NCBI GenBank assembly: GCA_022839625.1
Contig: JALHJL010000028.1
Span: 1 to 64,000, forward strand
Source: Phycisphaerales bacterium
GTDB lineage: Bacteria > Planctomycetota > Phycisphaerae > UBA1845 > Fen-1342
Length of the DNA: 64,000 nucleotides
Direction: 5' to 3'
Shown here: positions 51,002 to 60,868 of the stretch, in pieces
How the letters are laid out: each line of letters opens with the position of its first letter
Numbering within the stretch: position 1 is the stretch's first letter
Program-made: the position numbers and the translations under genes
Notes under the pieces: generated by a model
Told to the model about the DNA's origin: nothing
Seen by the model: the letters and a program-made list of their open reading frames with translations, nothing else
Database searches by the model: none

Positions 51002-53197
51002 CTAGCCGCCGGAGCCGCGTGGCAATGTCCGCGTGTCGCGTTCCGGCTCCGCCTCGTAGCGCTCGGGACGCTGCTGGCGGAACTCGTCCATGCCCTTCGG
51101 CTCCGGGAAGGCCCGGGCCACGTCGAAGTCCAGGTAGTCGCATTCGGCCGTCAGCAGCGGCCGCAGCGGGTCGTAGACGGCCTGGCGGAGGTAGAGCGGC
51201 GCGTTTTGCCAGAGCCGCACCTTCTGCAAGGTGAAGGAGACCGAGCGCGAGGGGCGCGCCAGCCAGTTGCCGAAGGCGTCGATTTGCAGGTCGGTGAACT
51301 CGGGCAGCAGCTTGCCGGCCCAGCCGGGGTCGTGGCGCTTGTCCCGCATGTACTTCTCGTGATAGGCCGCCGCGGCGCGGACCAACCGCACGTAGCCGGT
51401 CGTGTTGCCGTCCGCCAGCTCGTTGTAGGCGTTGAGCAGCCAGCCGTCGATGAGCAGCGTGGCGTCGCGCATGCTGGGCGTGAACTCCGTGGCGTCCAGG
51501 AAGCTGTCGAGCACGAAGTCCTCGAGCGACCTGGCGAACATCGGGTTGGGCTGGCCGGTCGGGGAGAACGCGTACGTGTTTCGCAGGTAGTTGTAGTAGC
51601 GGGCTGCATCGGCCTCGCGCCCCGCCAGGTACAGCAGCCGGATCCCCTCGGCCAGCAGGTTGATGTGGCCGCTGCGGAACGACTCGCCGGCCCCGGGCGC
51701 AAAGCCCGCGTCCGCGTCGAACAGCGGACCATACTTCACGTACGCCTGGTGCATGCTCTCGATGAAATTGAGGTCGGCGGAGAAACTGATGTAGGAGCGG
51801 GCGATGTTCTCCGGATCAGGCTCGAAGCTGATGCGCCCGCGCACGAAGAGATTGTGCAGGCTGAAGAACAGCGTGCGGGCGGTGTTGAGCTTGTCATGTC
51901 CGTACTGGCTGGCCTTCGTGCCGCTGACGATCAGGCCGCGCACGTTCCAGTACAGGCCCTGCGAGTCGACGGACCGCCAATCCATGGGGCCGAACTCGCC
52001 GACCAGGTCCAGCATGTCGGTCGGCTCGAGCTTGTACACCTCCCGCAGGGCCTTGCGCTGGAGGAAGCGCACCAGGCTCTCCCCGGCCGGGTCTCCGGTC
52101 TGCACGCCCAGGATGCGATTCAGGTTCTCCCGGCGTTCGGCCGCCGCGCTCGGCTCGACGGGACGGCGCGTGACGCGGGCCAGGGTGGTGGGGGGACTCA
52201 GCAGCTCGCGGTAGGGCATGAAGAACGCGAAGGCCAGTCCCTCCGCGCGCCAGTAGTTGTCCTCGGTCAGCGTGTCGTCCGTGATCTCGATGCCGAGGGA
52301 CCGGAGTTCCGCCACCATGCGGCGCGCATCGGGATGTCGTTCGTACAACTGCGCCAGGTTGTGCGGCGCATCCGCGATCAGGCGCATGTCCCGCAGGGCG
52401 GCAAGCTGCGCCAACTCGAAACCCGTCGCTTCGACGGGCCGAATGACGCGCTCGTCCCCGGGCGTCGGCTCCGCACGCGGCCCGAGTTCCAGGCCGCTCT
52501 CGGCCGCCAGCTTGCGCAGCCCCGACTCCGTCTGCTCGCGGGCGATGCGCCCGGCCTCCTCCAGCCGGCTGAGGTCGGCCGTGGCGCGCAGCTCGTCGGC
52601 GAGGTCCGCGGTCGTCGGGGCAGTGAAGGGGTCCGGCGGCGGTCCCAGGACCAGGTGCATCCGCCACGCCCAGTTGCACTTGTAGGCGCGGTGCTGGTCA
52701 TCGGTGGGCTCGCTCATCTTGTTGTTGAAGATCCACGCGAGCTGCTTGTAGAGATTGAGGGCGCGCGGGTTGCGCGGGATCCCCTGGTCACGGAGCAGCT
52801 TGACGCCGTTGTAGACCCAGTTCCAGCGCTCCTCGGCGGTGAAGGTCGTGACGGAGATGTTCCAGGCCATGTTCCAGGCCGCGTACTCCCAGACGGCCGG
52901 GAACTGCGGTTGCAGCGCACAAATCCACTTGTGCAACTGCATCGCGTCATAGAAGCGGCCCTGCTCCTTGAGCCGCTCGGCCCGGAGGAAGGCGATGTCG
53001 GCGATCAGGCCGCGAAACGCCCCAAAGGCCTGGATGTAGAAGACGTACTCCGGGGGCGTGTTTTCCAGCGGCGACTCGTGGCCCAGGATGTTGAGCTGCT
53101 GACGGCCGGCGTTGATCGGCCGGACGCGCGTCGCGGCGAGGCCGACGAGCACGACACACGCCAAGAGAGCCGCAAGCTGTGTGAGTTTCGGGCGCAT
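51002..53197 (-). CDS. Large envelope-associated protein of unknown function
   Basis: 731 residues. A single N-terminal hydrophobic segment (LAALLACVVLVGLAAT) could be a signal peptide or anchor. The rest is soluble, helical and rich in Tyr, Trp, Arg and Leu, with TPR-like helix pairs early on (FRGLIADIAFLRAERLKEQG, FYDAMQLHKWICALQPQFPAVWEY). Other stretches include LGPPPDPFTAPTT, EDNYWRAEGLAFAFFMPY and LLYLAGREADAARYYNYLRNTY. I do not recognise a family. It lies 136 bases downstream of the ABC-2 permease on the same strand, so it may be the last member of that operon. An upstream Met at 53254 is possible, but the signal sequence fits 53197. Confidence 0.7.
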   Translation of the reverse strand: MRPKLTQLAALLACVVLVGLAATRVRPINAGRQQLNILGHESPLENTPPEYVFYIQAFGAFRGLIADIAFLRAERLKEQGRFYDAMQLHKWICALQPQFPAVWEYAAWNMAWNISVTTFTAEERWNWVYNGVKLLRDQGIPRNPRALNLYKQLAWIFNNKMSEPTDDQHRAYKCNWAWRMHLVLGPPPDPFTAPTTADLADELRATADLSRLEEAGRIAREQTESGLRKLAAESGLELGPRAEPTPGDERVIRPVEATGFELAQLAALRDMRLIADAPHNLAQLYERHPDARRMVAELRSLGIEITDDTLTEDNYWRAEGLAFAFFMPYRELLSPPTTLARVTRRPVEPSAAAERRENLNRILGVQTGDPAGESLVRFLQRKALREVYKLEPTDMLDLVGEFGPMDWRSVDSQGLYWNVRGLIVSGTKASQYGHDKLNTARTLFFSLHNLFVRGRISFEPDPENIARSYISFSADLNFIESMHQAYVKYGPLFDADAGFAPGAGESFRSGHINLLAEGIRLLYLAGREADAARYYNYLRNTYAFSPTGQPNPMFARSLEDFVLDSFLDATEFTPSMRDATLLIDGWLLNAYNELADGNTTGYVRLVRAAAAYHEKYMRDKRHDPGWAGKLLPEFTDLQIDAFGNWLARPSRSVSFTLQKVRLWQNAPLYLRQAVYDPLRPLLTAECDYLDFDVARAFPEPKGMDEFRQQRPERYEAEPERDTRTLPRGSGG

Positions 53198-53333
53198 ACC
53201 AGGAATCAGCCGCACGCGGGCGACGCAATGAGGGACCGGCCGCAGGCGGAACACGACATCGGCCGCAGCACACTTCGCAGCGCCGGCGCAGGCCTGCCCC
53301 GTGTCTCAGGGCCGTTTCCACCTGTCACGGCGT

Positions 53334-54722
53334 TCACACAATGACCTCCGCGATCTCCCGGCGGCGGAAGATCAGCCAGCCGGGCAACAACAACAGCACG
53401 CCGCCGTAGAGCAGCGTGCGTACCACGCACGTCCCGAGCAGCGCGTACGAGATGTACTCGCCGTCCACCAGGTGACGTGCACCACTGAACCGCGCGAAGT
53501 CCGGGAACGCGACCCGCATGAAGGGCACGAGCACGCGGCGGACCGCGGGCCCCAAGGGGCCGTACGGATCGGCGGCCGCCGAGGTGTACTGCACGCCGAC
53601 GCCCATGGCCTCGAGCAGGAACGGCAGGGCCGCGCAGGACAGGTAGAAGGCACACGTACACAGGCAGGCGACGGGGAACGAGACGAACGTGCCGAAGAAC
53701 AGGCCGACCCCGCTGAGCAGAAACAGTTGCAGCAGCGTCACGAGCAAGGCGCGCACGTAGTTGGCCTCGAAGCTGCCGACCTTGTAGAGCACCTGGAGGC
53801 CGTCGTCGCCGTCGAAGTACACGGTGGTGCCGCCGGCCGGATCGTAGGGGTTGTACACCAGCAGCGCCAGTTCGCCGCCGTGGATGGCCGGCCCGGCCCG
53901 CAGAAGGAACTGGTGCGTTTCTTCGGTGCGCTCGCGAGTCTCGCGTTGCTGCAACGGCGCCCCGGTCTGCGGGTCGACGATGACCCACCCGATGACGAGC
54001 TGCTCCAGCGGCGGGATCGGTATGCCGCGGGCCTTGTAGCGGATCTGGATGACCGTGTCTTCGCGCTCGGGCGGCGCGAGCCCACGAAACGTGTACGGCC
54101 GGGCGCCCCCGTTCTCGATGCTCCGCCAGCGGTTGCGGAGCTCCTCGATGCGGCGCACCATAGCGCGGGCCCGCTCGGCCTCGTCGATTTCGCCGGTGCG
54201 GATACGCTGCTCGACGAACTCGGCGGCGGCGGCGGTCATCTCCTGGATCGGCGTCTCCGGGCGCGCCGCCACCCGCGCGGTCCAGACGACGTCCCGCACT
54301 TGCAGGCGGTCGCGCTCGAATTGCTGCGGGCGGGAGCGGATGAAGTGCGCGAACCCGTAGATCGCACCGCCGCACAGGGCCACGATCAGCAGGTTGAGCA
54401 GGTTCACGCCCAGCCATTTGCCCAGGAGGATTTGGAAGCGCGACACGGGCTTGGTCACCACGAGCTGGAGCGTGCGTTCCCGAATCTCGCCGGTCAGCGT
54501 GGCGCACGAGAAGAATATCGTCGCCAGACTGAGCAGCAGGCTCAGCGCGCCCAGCGAATACGCCAGGAAGTTCTGGAGGCGCCCGGTGAGCGTCTCGTCG
54601 CCCCGGAGGGCAAACGGCATGCGCAACACGAGAAACACCAGCACGACCAGAAAGACCAGGACAATCCGCATGCGGACGCCTTCGGAGAACGTGAGCCAGG
54701 CAATCGCCAGCACCCGCTTCAT
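53334..54722 (-). CDS. ABC-2 type permease with large extracytoplasmic insert
   Basis: 462 residues. A TM helix at about 18-35 (IVLVFLVVLVFLVLRM) and further helices near 58-75 and 110-130, then about 190 mainly hydrophilic residues (145-335), then four to five C-terminal TM helices. The motif LTGEIRERTLQLVVTKPVSRFQILLGKWLG is the ABC2_membrane_2 / GldF-like signature. The start overlaps the stop of the ATPase gene (ATGA), showing translational coupling. The substrate is unknown. Confidence 0.88.
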   Translation of the reverse strand: MKRVLAIAWLTFSEGVRMRIVLVFLVVLVFLVLRMPFALRGDETLTGRLQNFLAYSLGALSLLLSLATIFFSCATLTGEIRERTLQLVVTKPVSRFQILLGKWLGVNLLNLLIVALCGGAIYGFAHFIRSRPQQFERDRLQVRDVVWTARVAARPETPIQEMTAAAAEFVEQRIRTGEIDEAERARAMVRRIEELRNRWRSIENGGARPYTFRGLAPPEREDTVIQIRYKARGIPIPPLEQLVIGWVIVDPQTGAPLQQRETRERTEETHQFLLRAGPAIHGGELALLVYNPYDPAGGTTVYFDGDDGLQVLYKVGSFEANYVRALLVTLLQLFLLSGVGLFFGTFVSFPVACLCTCAFYLSCAALPFLLEAMGVGVQYTSAAADPYGPLGPAVRRVLVPFMRVAFPDFARFSGARHLVDGEYISYALLGTCVVRTLLYGGVLLLLPGWLIFRRREIAEVIV

Positions 54723-55918
54723 GTCCGGTCCTTGCCCTCGCCCTCGCCGGCCAATGCGTCCAACACGCTGCGGTCCACGTCCTCGATCCCCACCACGGCG
54801 GACGGCGGCTCGGGCGCGCCCCCTCCGGCGACCGGGCTCGGTGCGCCTGCCTCGCCGCCCGGAGCAGGAACTCGCGACAGGTCGCCCAGCACCGCGGCGT
54901 CCACGCCCGCCGGCTCGGGCGCCGCGGCTGTAGCGGGCTGCTCGGGCCGGACGACCGGTTCGGGCTTGACCAGGGACTCGAGCAACGACTTGCCTTCCTG
55001 TTCGGCTCCGAGGAAGCCGGCGATCGCTCCGACCGGGGCACTGCCGGCGGTCTCCACCCGCCGGTCCCGGGCCTGCTCGACGATGCGCAGGAAGAGGGAC
55101 TCCAGCCGGTCGCGCGGGGTGGACACGGCGACGGTCTTGCCCTCCCGGCGCTCGATCAGGCGCGCCAGCTCGTCGAGCGTTTCGGGCGACAGGCGCTCGC
55201 AGGTGATCTGAAGCATGTCGCGGCGGCTGAGGATGTCTTCCAGCTTTCCGCTTTCCTGAACCAGGCCGCCGTACAGAATCGTCACCCGGTCGCACACTTC
55301 CTCGACGTCCGCCAACAGGTGGCTGGAAAGGAGGATGGTCTTCCGGTAAACCCGCCCCAGGCGAAGGATGATGTCCTTGACGAGCTTGGCCCCGATCGGG
55401 TCGAGGCCGCTGGTCGGCTCATCGAGGATCAGCAGGTCGGGGTCGTTGACCAGCGCCTGCGCGAGGCCGATGCGCCGGGCCATGCCCTTGGAATACTCGC
55501 CAACCGGCCGGCGGGCCGCCGAGCGCAGCCCGACCATCTCGAGCAGTTCCTCGGTCCGCCGGCGTCGCTCGCGCCGATCCAAGCGAAAGAGGGTGCCGTA
55601 GTAGTCCAGCGTCTCGCGGGCGTTGAGAAAGCGGTACAGGTAGGACTCTTCCGGCAGGTAGCCGATCCGGGCCTTGGTGCGGACGTCGTCCGGCGGACGG
55701 CCGAACACGGCGACGCGACCGCGGGTGGGGTGCAGCAGGCCGAGGATCATCTTGATGGTGGTGCTCTTGCCGGAGCCGTTCGGCCCGAGGAGGCCGAACA
55801 CCTCGCCGGGCTGAATGTCGAGGTCGAGGTCGCTGACCGCGCGGACGCGGGCGCGCCGCCAGAAGTCACGGAAGACCTTCGTGAGCCCGACGGCGTTGAT
55901 GACGGAGTGGTTGTTCAC
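54719..55918 (-). CDS. ABC transporter ATP-binding protein
   Basis: 399 residues. Walker A GLLGPNGSGKSTTIK, Q-loop IGYLPEESYLY, signature EYSKGMARRIGLAQAL, Walker B LLILDEPTSGLDP and the H-loop LLSSHLLAD. After about residue 235 there is an unusual 160-residue extension: a helical segment, then a long Pro/Ala/Gly/Glu-rich tail to the C-terminus. GTG start at 55918. The partner permease overlaps at 54722; the second permease at 60869 may share this ATPase. Confidence 0.9.
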   Translation of the reverse strand: MNNHSVINAVGLTKVFRDFWRRARVRAVSDLDLDIQPGEVFGLLGPNGSGKSTTIKMILGLLHPTRGRVAVFGRPPDDVRTKARIGYLPEESYLYRFLNARETLDYYGTLFRLDRRERRRRTEELLEMVGLRSAARRPVGEYSKGMARRIGLAQALVNDPDLLILDEPTSGLDPIGAKLVKDIILRLGRVYRKTILLSSHLLADVEEVCDRVTILYGGLVQESGKLEDILSRRDMLQITCERLSPETLDELARLIERREGKTVAVSTPRDRLESLFLRIVEQARDRRVETAGSAPVGAIAGFLGAEQEGKSLLESLVKPEPVVRPEQPATAAAPEPAGVDAAVLGDLSRVPAPGGEAGAPSPVAGGGAPEPPSAVVGIEDVDRSVLDALAGEGEGKDRT

Positions 55919-55945
55919 GACGTTCCTCGCACACGCGCGCGCCGG

Positions 55946-57280
55946 CTACCGCCGCCCGCCTCTCTGCCGCCGGAGGGCCTCCTCTTCGGCCAACTCGCGC
56001 TGCCGTTCCTTGTCGCTCTTGATGTGCAGCTCGATCTCCTGGGCGTCCGGCACGTAGACGATCTCATTCAGCCGGTTGCCGAGCACTTCCGCGCGCGTGC
56101 GGACCCAGAGGTTCAGCAGCGCAATGCGCGGCTGGCTGCGGTGCTGCTCGAGGTAATCCACGAACTGGTTGTACTCGGAGCGCAGGGTCTCATTGATCTG
56201 ATTGGCGCGCGCTTCGGCCTCGCTCAACCGGACCGCCACCCGGCCGGCCCCGTCGCGCTTGGCCTCATCGAGCAGGGCATCGATGTCCGCCAACCGGCGA
56301 CGCAGCTCGGCCTCGTCGGCCCCGGCGAGCTGGGCGTCGCCGTACTGGCCGATCAGCTCCAGCAGCCGGGGATGCTTGTCGCCGGCGGCGTCGTTGAGGA
56401 TTTCGCCCGCTTCCTCTTCCGCTTTCTGTTGCAGGCTAAGGCGTTCGTTTTCGGCGCGGATCACGTCCGTGAAGGCCTGGCGAACGGGCCCCGGCTCGAT
56501 CGTATAGGCCACCACCTGCACAACGCGCACGCCGGTCTCCAGCTCGTCGAGCGCGCGCTGCAAGCGCCCGTGCACGCCCTCCCGGACCACGTCCAGCGCC
56601 GTGCGGGTGACTTCCTCGATCGTCCGTCCGGCGACTTCCACGACCACGGCCGACTCGGTCAGACGCCGGAGAAGCTCCTGGAAGTCCTCGGGCCGGGTGC
56701 CGACGTTCTGTACGAAGAGAGCGGCGTCATCGATCTTGTACTGGACCTCCCAGCGGCCGTGCGACAGATTGCGGTCGCCGGTGATCATCGCCCCGTCCAC
56801 CCCCGGGGTAAGCTCGCGGGCCTGCGTGACAATCTGCGACAGGTCCCGGGCGGTGGCGGCCTCGGGATGAGTAAACATGAAGGTCGTGATCTTCAGCTCC
56901 TGAATCTGGCCGGTGACGACGATCTTCTGCTCGAACGGGTCCGGCAGGGCCCAGTGCCAGCCCTGCGAGAACACCGGCGTCTCTCCGGTCTCGTCGCGGG
57001 TCGTCCGCAACTCCCCGAGCCGTGCCACGAGCCCTTGCTGGCCGGGGTCGACGCGAAACACGCCCGACAGCAAGTACAGGACGGCCAGCACGAGGATCAG
57101 CACCCGCAAGATGTTGAAGCTCGCCCGCAAGGCGCGGACCAGCGATTCCTGGGCCAAGTCGGGCGCCAGCGCTCCTCCCGCGGCCGGCCGCGCGGAGTGG
57201 CCGTGCGAATGTGCGCCGTGCCACGCAGCGGAGTGTTCCGTCCGGCCCGAAGAGTGCGAGTGCGGCGGTCCGGTGGACAT
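55946..57280 (-). CDS. SPFH-domain (HflC/HflK-like) protein with His-rich N-terminus
   Basis: 444 residues. The first 33 residues are rich in His, Gly and Ser (SHSSGRTEHSAAWHGAHSHG), a possible metal-binding or disordered cytosolic tail. A TM helix follows at about 53-73 (FNILRVLILVLAVLYLLSGVF), then the SPFH domain starting VDPGQQGLVARLGELR with a long coiled coil after it. It ends in a basic cluster. It is third in a run of SPFH genes; its stop is 28 bases from the ABC ATPase start. SPFH proteins form membrane-bound cages or microdomains and often regulate proteases such as FtsH. Confidence 0.85.
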   Translation of the reverse strand: MSTGPPHSHSSGRTEHSAAWHGAHSHGHSARPAAGGALAPDLAQESLVRALRASFNILRVLILVLAVLYLLSGVFRVDPGQQGLVARLGELRTTRDETGETPVFSQGWHWALPDPFEQKIVVTGQIQELKITTFMFTHPEAATARDLSQIVTQARELTPGVDGAMITGDRNLSHGRWEVQYKIDDAALFVQNVGTRPEDFQELLRRLTESAVVVEVAGRTIEEVTRTALDVVREGVHGRLQRALDELETGVRVVQVVAYTIEPGPVRQAFTDVIRAENERLSLQQKAEEEAGEILNDAAGDKHPRLLELIGQYGDAQLAGADEAELRRRLADIDALLDEAKRDGAGRVAVRLSEAEARANQINETLRSEYNQFVDYLEQHRSQPRIALLNLWVRTRAEVLGNRLNEIVYVPDAQEIELHIKSDKERQRELAEEEALRRQRGGRR

Positions 57281-58221
57281 TAGTCTTGCCTCCCCGAAGC
57301 GGTCGGTTCGGCCGGCGGGACGGGCGGACGGACGAAGGGCTCAAAGAGCGGCGATTGCTCGTCGAGGAAGATGGTCGTCTTTTGCGAAAGCGCGGCCCGC
57401 AAAGCGTCCAGCTTGCGCAGCAGGATGAAGAAGTCGGCGTCCTGCTGCTGAATCTGCTTGAGTATCTGCGTGCTGGCGGTAATGCCGGCCGACTCGATCT
57501 CCGTCGCCCGCCGGTTGGCGAACGCGAGGATCTGCTGGGCGTTCGCCTCGGCGCGGGCCTTGATGCCTTCGGCGCGGGACTTGCCCTCCTGCCGGTAGCG
57601 GGCCGCGAGCCGGTTCCGTTCCTGCTGCATGCTCGCGAACACCTGGTCCATCGCGGTCTTCGGCAGGGAGATACGGCGCAACCCGATCCGATGGACCTCG
57701 ATGCCGTAGTCGGTCATGAGCCCGGGCCCGACGCCGGCCAGCATCTGTCCCATCAAACGCTCGTAGTTGTCGTCCTTCTGCCGGGCATCGAGGTTGACGA
57801 AGTCCGCCAGGGTGCTCTGGCCGATCACGGCCGCCTGCGTCTGACTGATCCGCGAGCGCATGAGCTTCTCGGCTTCGAGGACGCTGCGTTGCGGCACGCG
57901 CAGGTAGAACCGCAGCGGGTCTTGAATCCGCCAGACCACGTAGGCCCCGACGATCACCATCTTGCCGTCGATCGTCTTGATCTCCGTCTCGGGCGCATCC
58001 AGCGTGCGCAGGCGGCGGTCATAGGTCTCGATGGTCTCGAACGGGTAGGGCCAGCGGAACTTCAGGCCGGGCTCGCGGACCACGCTGTCGGCATCCGCCT
58101 TTCCCAGGCGGGCCTTCACCGCCACCTCGTTGAAGTCCACCTGGTACGTGAACGCGAAGGTCAGCAGGATCAGGATCACCAGTCCCGCGATGATCAGCGT
58201 CGGAATCGATACCTTGCTCAT
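57280..58221 (-). CDS. SPFH-domain protein (HflC-like)
   Basis: 313 residues, closest in layout to HflC: an N-terminal TM helix (IPTLIIAGLVILILLTFAFTYQ), then VDFNEVAVKARLGKAD, PGLKFRWPYPFETIETYDRRLRTLD, VVWRIQDPLRFYLRV, and a C-terminal coiled coil with RNRLAARYRQEGKSRAEGIKA, which is typical of HflC. The stop overlaps the next start by one base. The partner upstream is the large HflK-like protein. Confidence 0.9.
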   Translation of the reverse strand: MSKVSIPTLIIAGLVILILLTFAFTYQVDFNEVAVKARLGKADADSVVREPGLKFRWPYPFETIETYDRRLRTLDAPETEIKTIDGKMVIVGAYVVWRIQDPLRFYLRVPQRSVLEAEKLMRSRISQTQAAVIGQSTLADFVNLDARQKDDNYERLMGQMLAGVGPGLMTDYGIEVHRIGLRRISLPKTAMDQVFASMQQERNRLAARYRQEGKSRAEGIKARAEANAQQILAFANRRATEIESAGITASTQILKQIQQQDADFFILLRKLDALRAALSQKTTIFLDEQSPLFEPFVRPPVPPAEPTASGRQD

Positions 58222-58234
58222 GACAGGTCCTCTG

Positions 58235-60721
58235 CTACCTGCGGTCCGGCGAGAATTCCTCCGGTTGCAGCCGCAGCTCGTCTTCGGCGACGAACCGCAC
58301 GCGCACCGTGCGGCCACCGGGTTCGAAAGCCAGGAAGTACTTGCGTGCGTCCTTCAGTCCGGCCACGAGGATCTCCAGCGTGCGGCGCGCCTCGTAGATC
58401 CGGGGCGCCGACTGGTACGCCTCGCGCTCGTTCTGCATCTCGATCACGTCGCGGGCCGCCTCCATCTCCATGGTCCAGCGCCGCGCCAGGGCCTGGGCGA
58501 GCGTCGCCGCCGCCTCCCCTTCCAGCCGGGCGGGGTTGAACCCCCGGTTGAGCTCGGCCTCCCAGTAGGCGCGGGCCAGGTGCGCCTCGGTCAGCCGGAA
58601 CAGGGCGTCGGCCTGCGCTGCGTTCAACTGAGACGCGGCTTCCGTGCGCAGCGGAGCGACGGCCTGCTCCCAGGCTTCGGCGGCGTCGCGCAGCCGGGTC
58701 TCGGCCTCCGCAACGGCCTGGGACGCGCTGCGCCGTTCGGCCAGCGTCCGCCCCAAGCCCAGCTCAAACTCCTCCTCGATCTGCCGATGCAGCTCGCGGG
58801 CCTTCTCGAACCGGGCCTGGGCCGCGATGCGCGCCTGGAGCAGGGGCTCCGTTTCCTTCAGCCGATCGGCCAGCGGGGCGAGCCGGGCGGGATCGGCCGC
58901 GCGCAGGGCGTCCTGGGCGGCGCTCGCGCGCTCGCTGGCGCGACGGTTCTGCTCCACGGCGTTGGCCAGCAGGCGGGCGGTCAGAGCGTCGCCGGCCACC
59001 TTGGAAAGGCGCTCGTTCTCGGTCACAAGAGCCTCGCGGATGTCGGCCACCTTCTTCTGTTCCTCGGTGACCACTCTCCGGAAGGACTCCGCGACCGTCT
59101 TCTCCGGGTGCACGTTGGTTACGCCGACGTAGACCACCTCCAGCCCCAGCTCGCGGACGCGGGCGGAGATGCGTTGGCGGAGGATGTCGCCGATCTCGGA
59201 GTGACTCCGGCCCAACAGCGCGTCGACCGTCGTGGCAGCGGTGAAGCGGCTGACCTCCTCCCAGGCGACGTTGTGCAGGGTTTCGTCCGGGCGCTCCATG
59301 AGATTCGAGTATTCGTCGAGCCGGTCGGGCTGAATGCGATACTGGATGGCGACATCCATGCGAATCAGATTGACGGGGGAGTCGCGGCCACCCGGCTCCG
59401 TCTCCCCGGGGGACGCCGGCTCAGTCGTGGGTGCGGCGGTGGCGGCCGGACCGCTCCCCGTCTCGGGCGGGCAGACCAGGAAGTCGAAGTGCTCCTGGCC
59501 CATGTGCAGCTCGTCCGTCCAGAGCTGGATGGCGTCGGCCTCGCTGAAGTCCGGCACGGCATTCCATTGCCGGTACCCCACGTTGACCTGATGCACCTGG
59601 CCGGTGTTGTAGATCCGCGTTTGCTCGATCGGCCACGGGGCCTTCAGGTGGAAACCCGGCGCGAGCGGTTCGGTCGCGTTGAGCTGGCGCCCGAAGCGCA
59701 GCAGGATGACGTGCTCGTACGGCTGGACGACGACGATGCACGTGAGCAGCCACAGCGCCAAGGCGCCTACCGCGATCAACGGCACGAACGCCCGCTGGAG
59801 AAGTTGATAGAACCAGGTCTGTGAGACCTGAAAGCCAAACTGGTAGTTGATGGCGTCCGCGATCGAAGAGGCGATGCCGCCGGGTTCCGCCAACAGGCCC
59901 AACAGCCGGCTGTCGAAGCAGGCCCGTGGCTCGACGCCGGCGGTGCGCGGCCGGTAGATGTCGAGGACGAAGTTGACGAGCGTTTCTGCCGCCAGCACGA
60001 CCATCACGGCCGGAATGATGAACGCCAGCGCCTGTTCCCACGACACCACCCCGCCGTACTGCTGCACGCCCAGGCAAAGCAGCAGAGCCATGGCGACCAG
60101 CGCATTGCCCAGCATGTACGAGCCGCAGCCGCGCAGCAGTTGCCAGCCGGGGACGCGGCTCATGCCGGAGGCGTAGCGCGAGAACAGGAACGTGCCGAGC
60201 ATCACGATCGCGAGGACGACCATCGCGATGGGCACGTTCGTCAACGCCGGCCAGCCCTCTCCGCCCACGCGCAGCCCGGGCAGCTCGACTCCCGCGATGC
60301 GTGTCGCCGCCAGACGGCGCCACAACCCAATCCCCATCAGAGCGAGATAGAGCGCGGTCGCCAGACCGAAGCACGGGATCAGCCAGCGCTGCATCCACGC
60401 CAGGCGCGCCTCGGCCACGCGGAATCCCAGACCGACCGCCCCTTCCTCGCCGAACAGCGCCTCGCCGCCGCCGGTCGTCCGCTTCTCGCGCCGCAGCTCC
60501 TCGAGGTCGAGGGCCTCCAACGCCGCCAGTTCGCGCTGCCGGAAGACCAGGAGCGTGACAAACCAGATGGGGACGCCGCCGAGCAGGTACCAGGCCAGCC
60601 GGTTCATCGCGGCCGACTCGGTGACCAGGGAGAGAATGAGCACGCCGCCGAAGGCGACAAGCTGCAACATCAGCCCGCCCAGGCTGGTGCGTCGGCTCCG
60701 CGTATGGGTGGTCTCGGTCAC
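58235..60721 (-). CDS. Large multi-TM SPFH protein (HflK-like)
   Basis: 828 residues, about twice the usual HflK. The N-terminal half has about six to seven TM helices (for example LMLQLVAFGGVLILSLV, WYLLGGVPIWFVTLLVF, IAMVVLAIVMLGTFLFS, MLGNALVAMALLLCLG) and resembles an integral membrane protein fused in front. The SPFH domain begins near 330 with VVVQPYEHVILLRFGRQL, then GFHLKAPWPIEQTRIYN and MDVAIQYRIQPDRL. The C-terminal third is a long Ala/Glu/Arg-rich coiled coil. GTG start at 60721. It heads the minus-strand row of SPFH, ABC and orphan genes. Confidence 0.88.
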   Translation of the reverse strand: MTETTHTRSRRTSLGGLMLQLVAFGGVLILSLVTESAAMNRLAWYLLGGVPIWFVTLLVFRQRELAALEALDLEELRREKRTTGGGEALFGEEGAVGLGFRVAEARLAWMQRWLIPCFGLATALYLALMGIGLWRRLAATRIAGVELPGLRVGGEGWPALTNVPIAMVVLAIVMLGTFLFSRYASGMSRVPGWQLLRGCGSYMLGNALVAMALLLCLGVQQYGGVVSWEQALAFIIPAVMVVLAAETLVNFVLDIYRPRTAGVEPRACFDSRLLGLLAEPGGIASSIADAINYQFGFQVSQTWFYQLLQRAFVPLIAVGALALWLLTCIVVVQPYEHVILLRFGRQLNATEPLAPGFHLKAPWPIEQTRIYNTGQVHQVNVGYRQWNAVPDFSEADAIQLWTDELHMGQEHFDFLVCPPETGSGPAATAAPTTEPASPGETEPGGRDSPVNLIRMDVAIQYRIQPDRLDEYSNLMERPDETLHNVAWEEVSRFTAATTVDALLGRSHSEIGDILRQRISARVRELGLEVVYVGVTNVHPEKTVAESFRRVVTEEQKKVADIREALVTENERLSKVAGDALTARLLANAVEQNRRASERASAAQDALRAADPARLAPLADRLKETEPLLQARIAAQARFEKARELHRQIEEEFELGLGRTLAERRSASQAVAEAETRLRDAAEAWEQAVAPLRTEAASQLNAAQADALFRLTEAHLARAYWEAELNRGFNPARLEGEAAATLAQALARRWTMEMEAARDVIEMQNEREAYQSAPRIYEARRTLEILVAGLKDARKYFLAFEPGGRTVRVRFVAEDELRLQPEEFSPDRR

Positions 60722-60783
60722 GACTTACCTCCGCCCCGGCGTACCGCGCGTCGAACCGCGCGCCACGCCGCACGTATCATCCC

Positions 60784-60812
60784 TTGTCCGTGGTCGCATG
60801 CGCGGGCATAAT
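60784..60812 (+). promoter_or_regulatory. Promoter of the divergent ABC-2 permease
   Basis: TTGTCC (60784-60789), 17-bp spacer, CATAAT (60807-60812). The ATG at 60869 lies 57 bases downstream. It lies in the 147-base gap between the two divergent genes. Confidence 0.5.
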
Positions 60813-60868
60813 CGCCGTCGCACTTGCACGGCCCGCGTGCTTCGGCCGTCAAGAGTGTCCGAGTCGCC

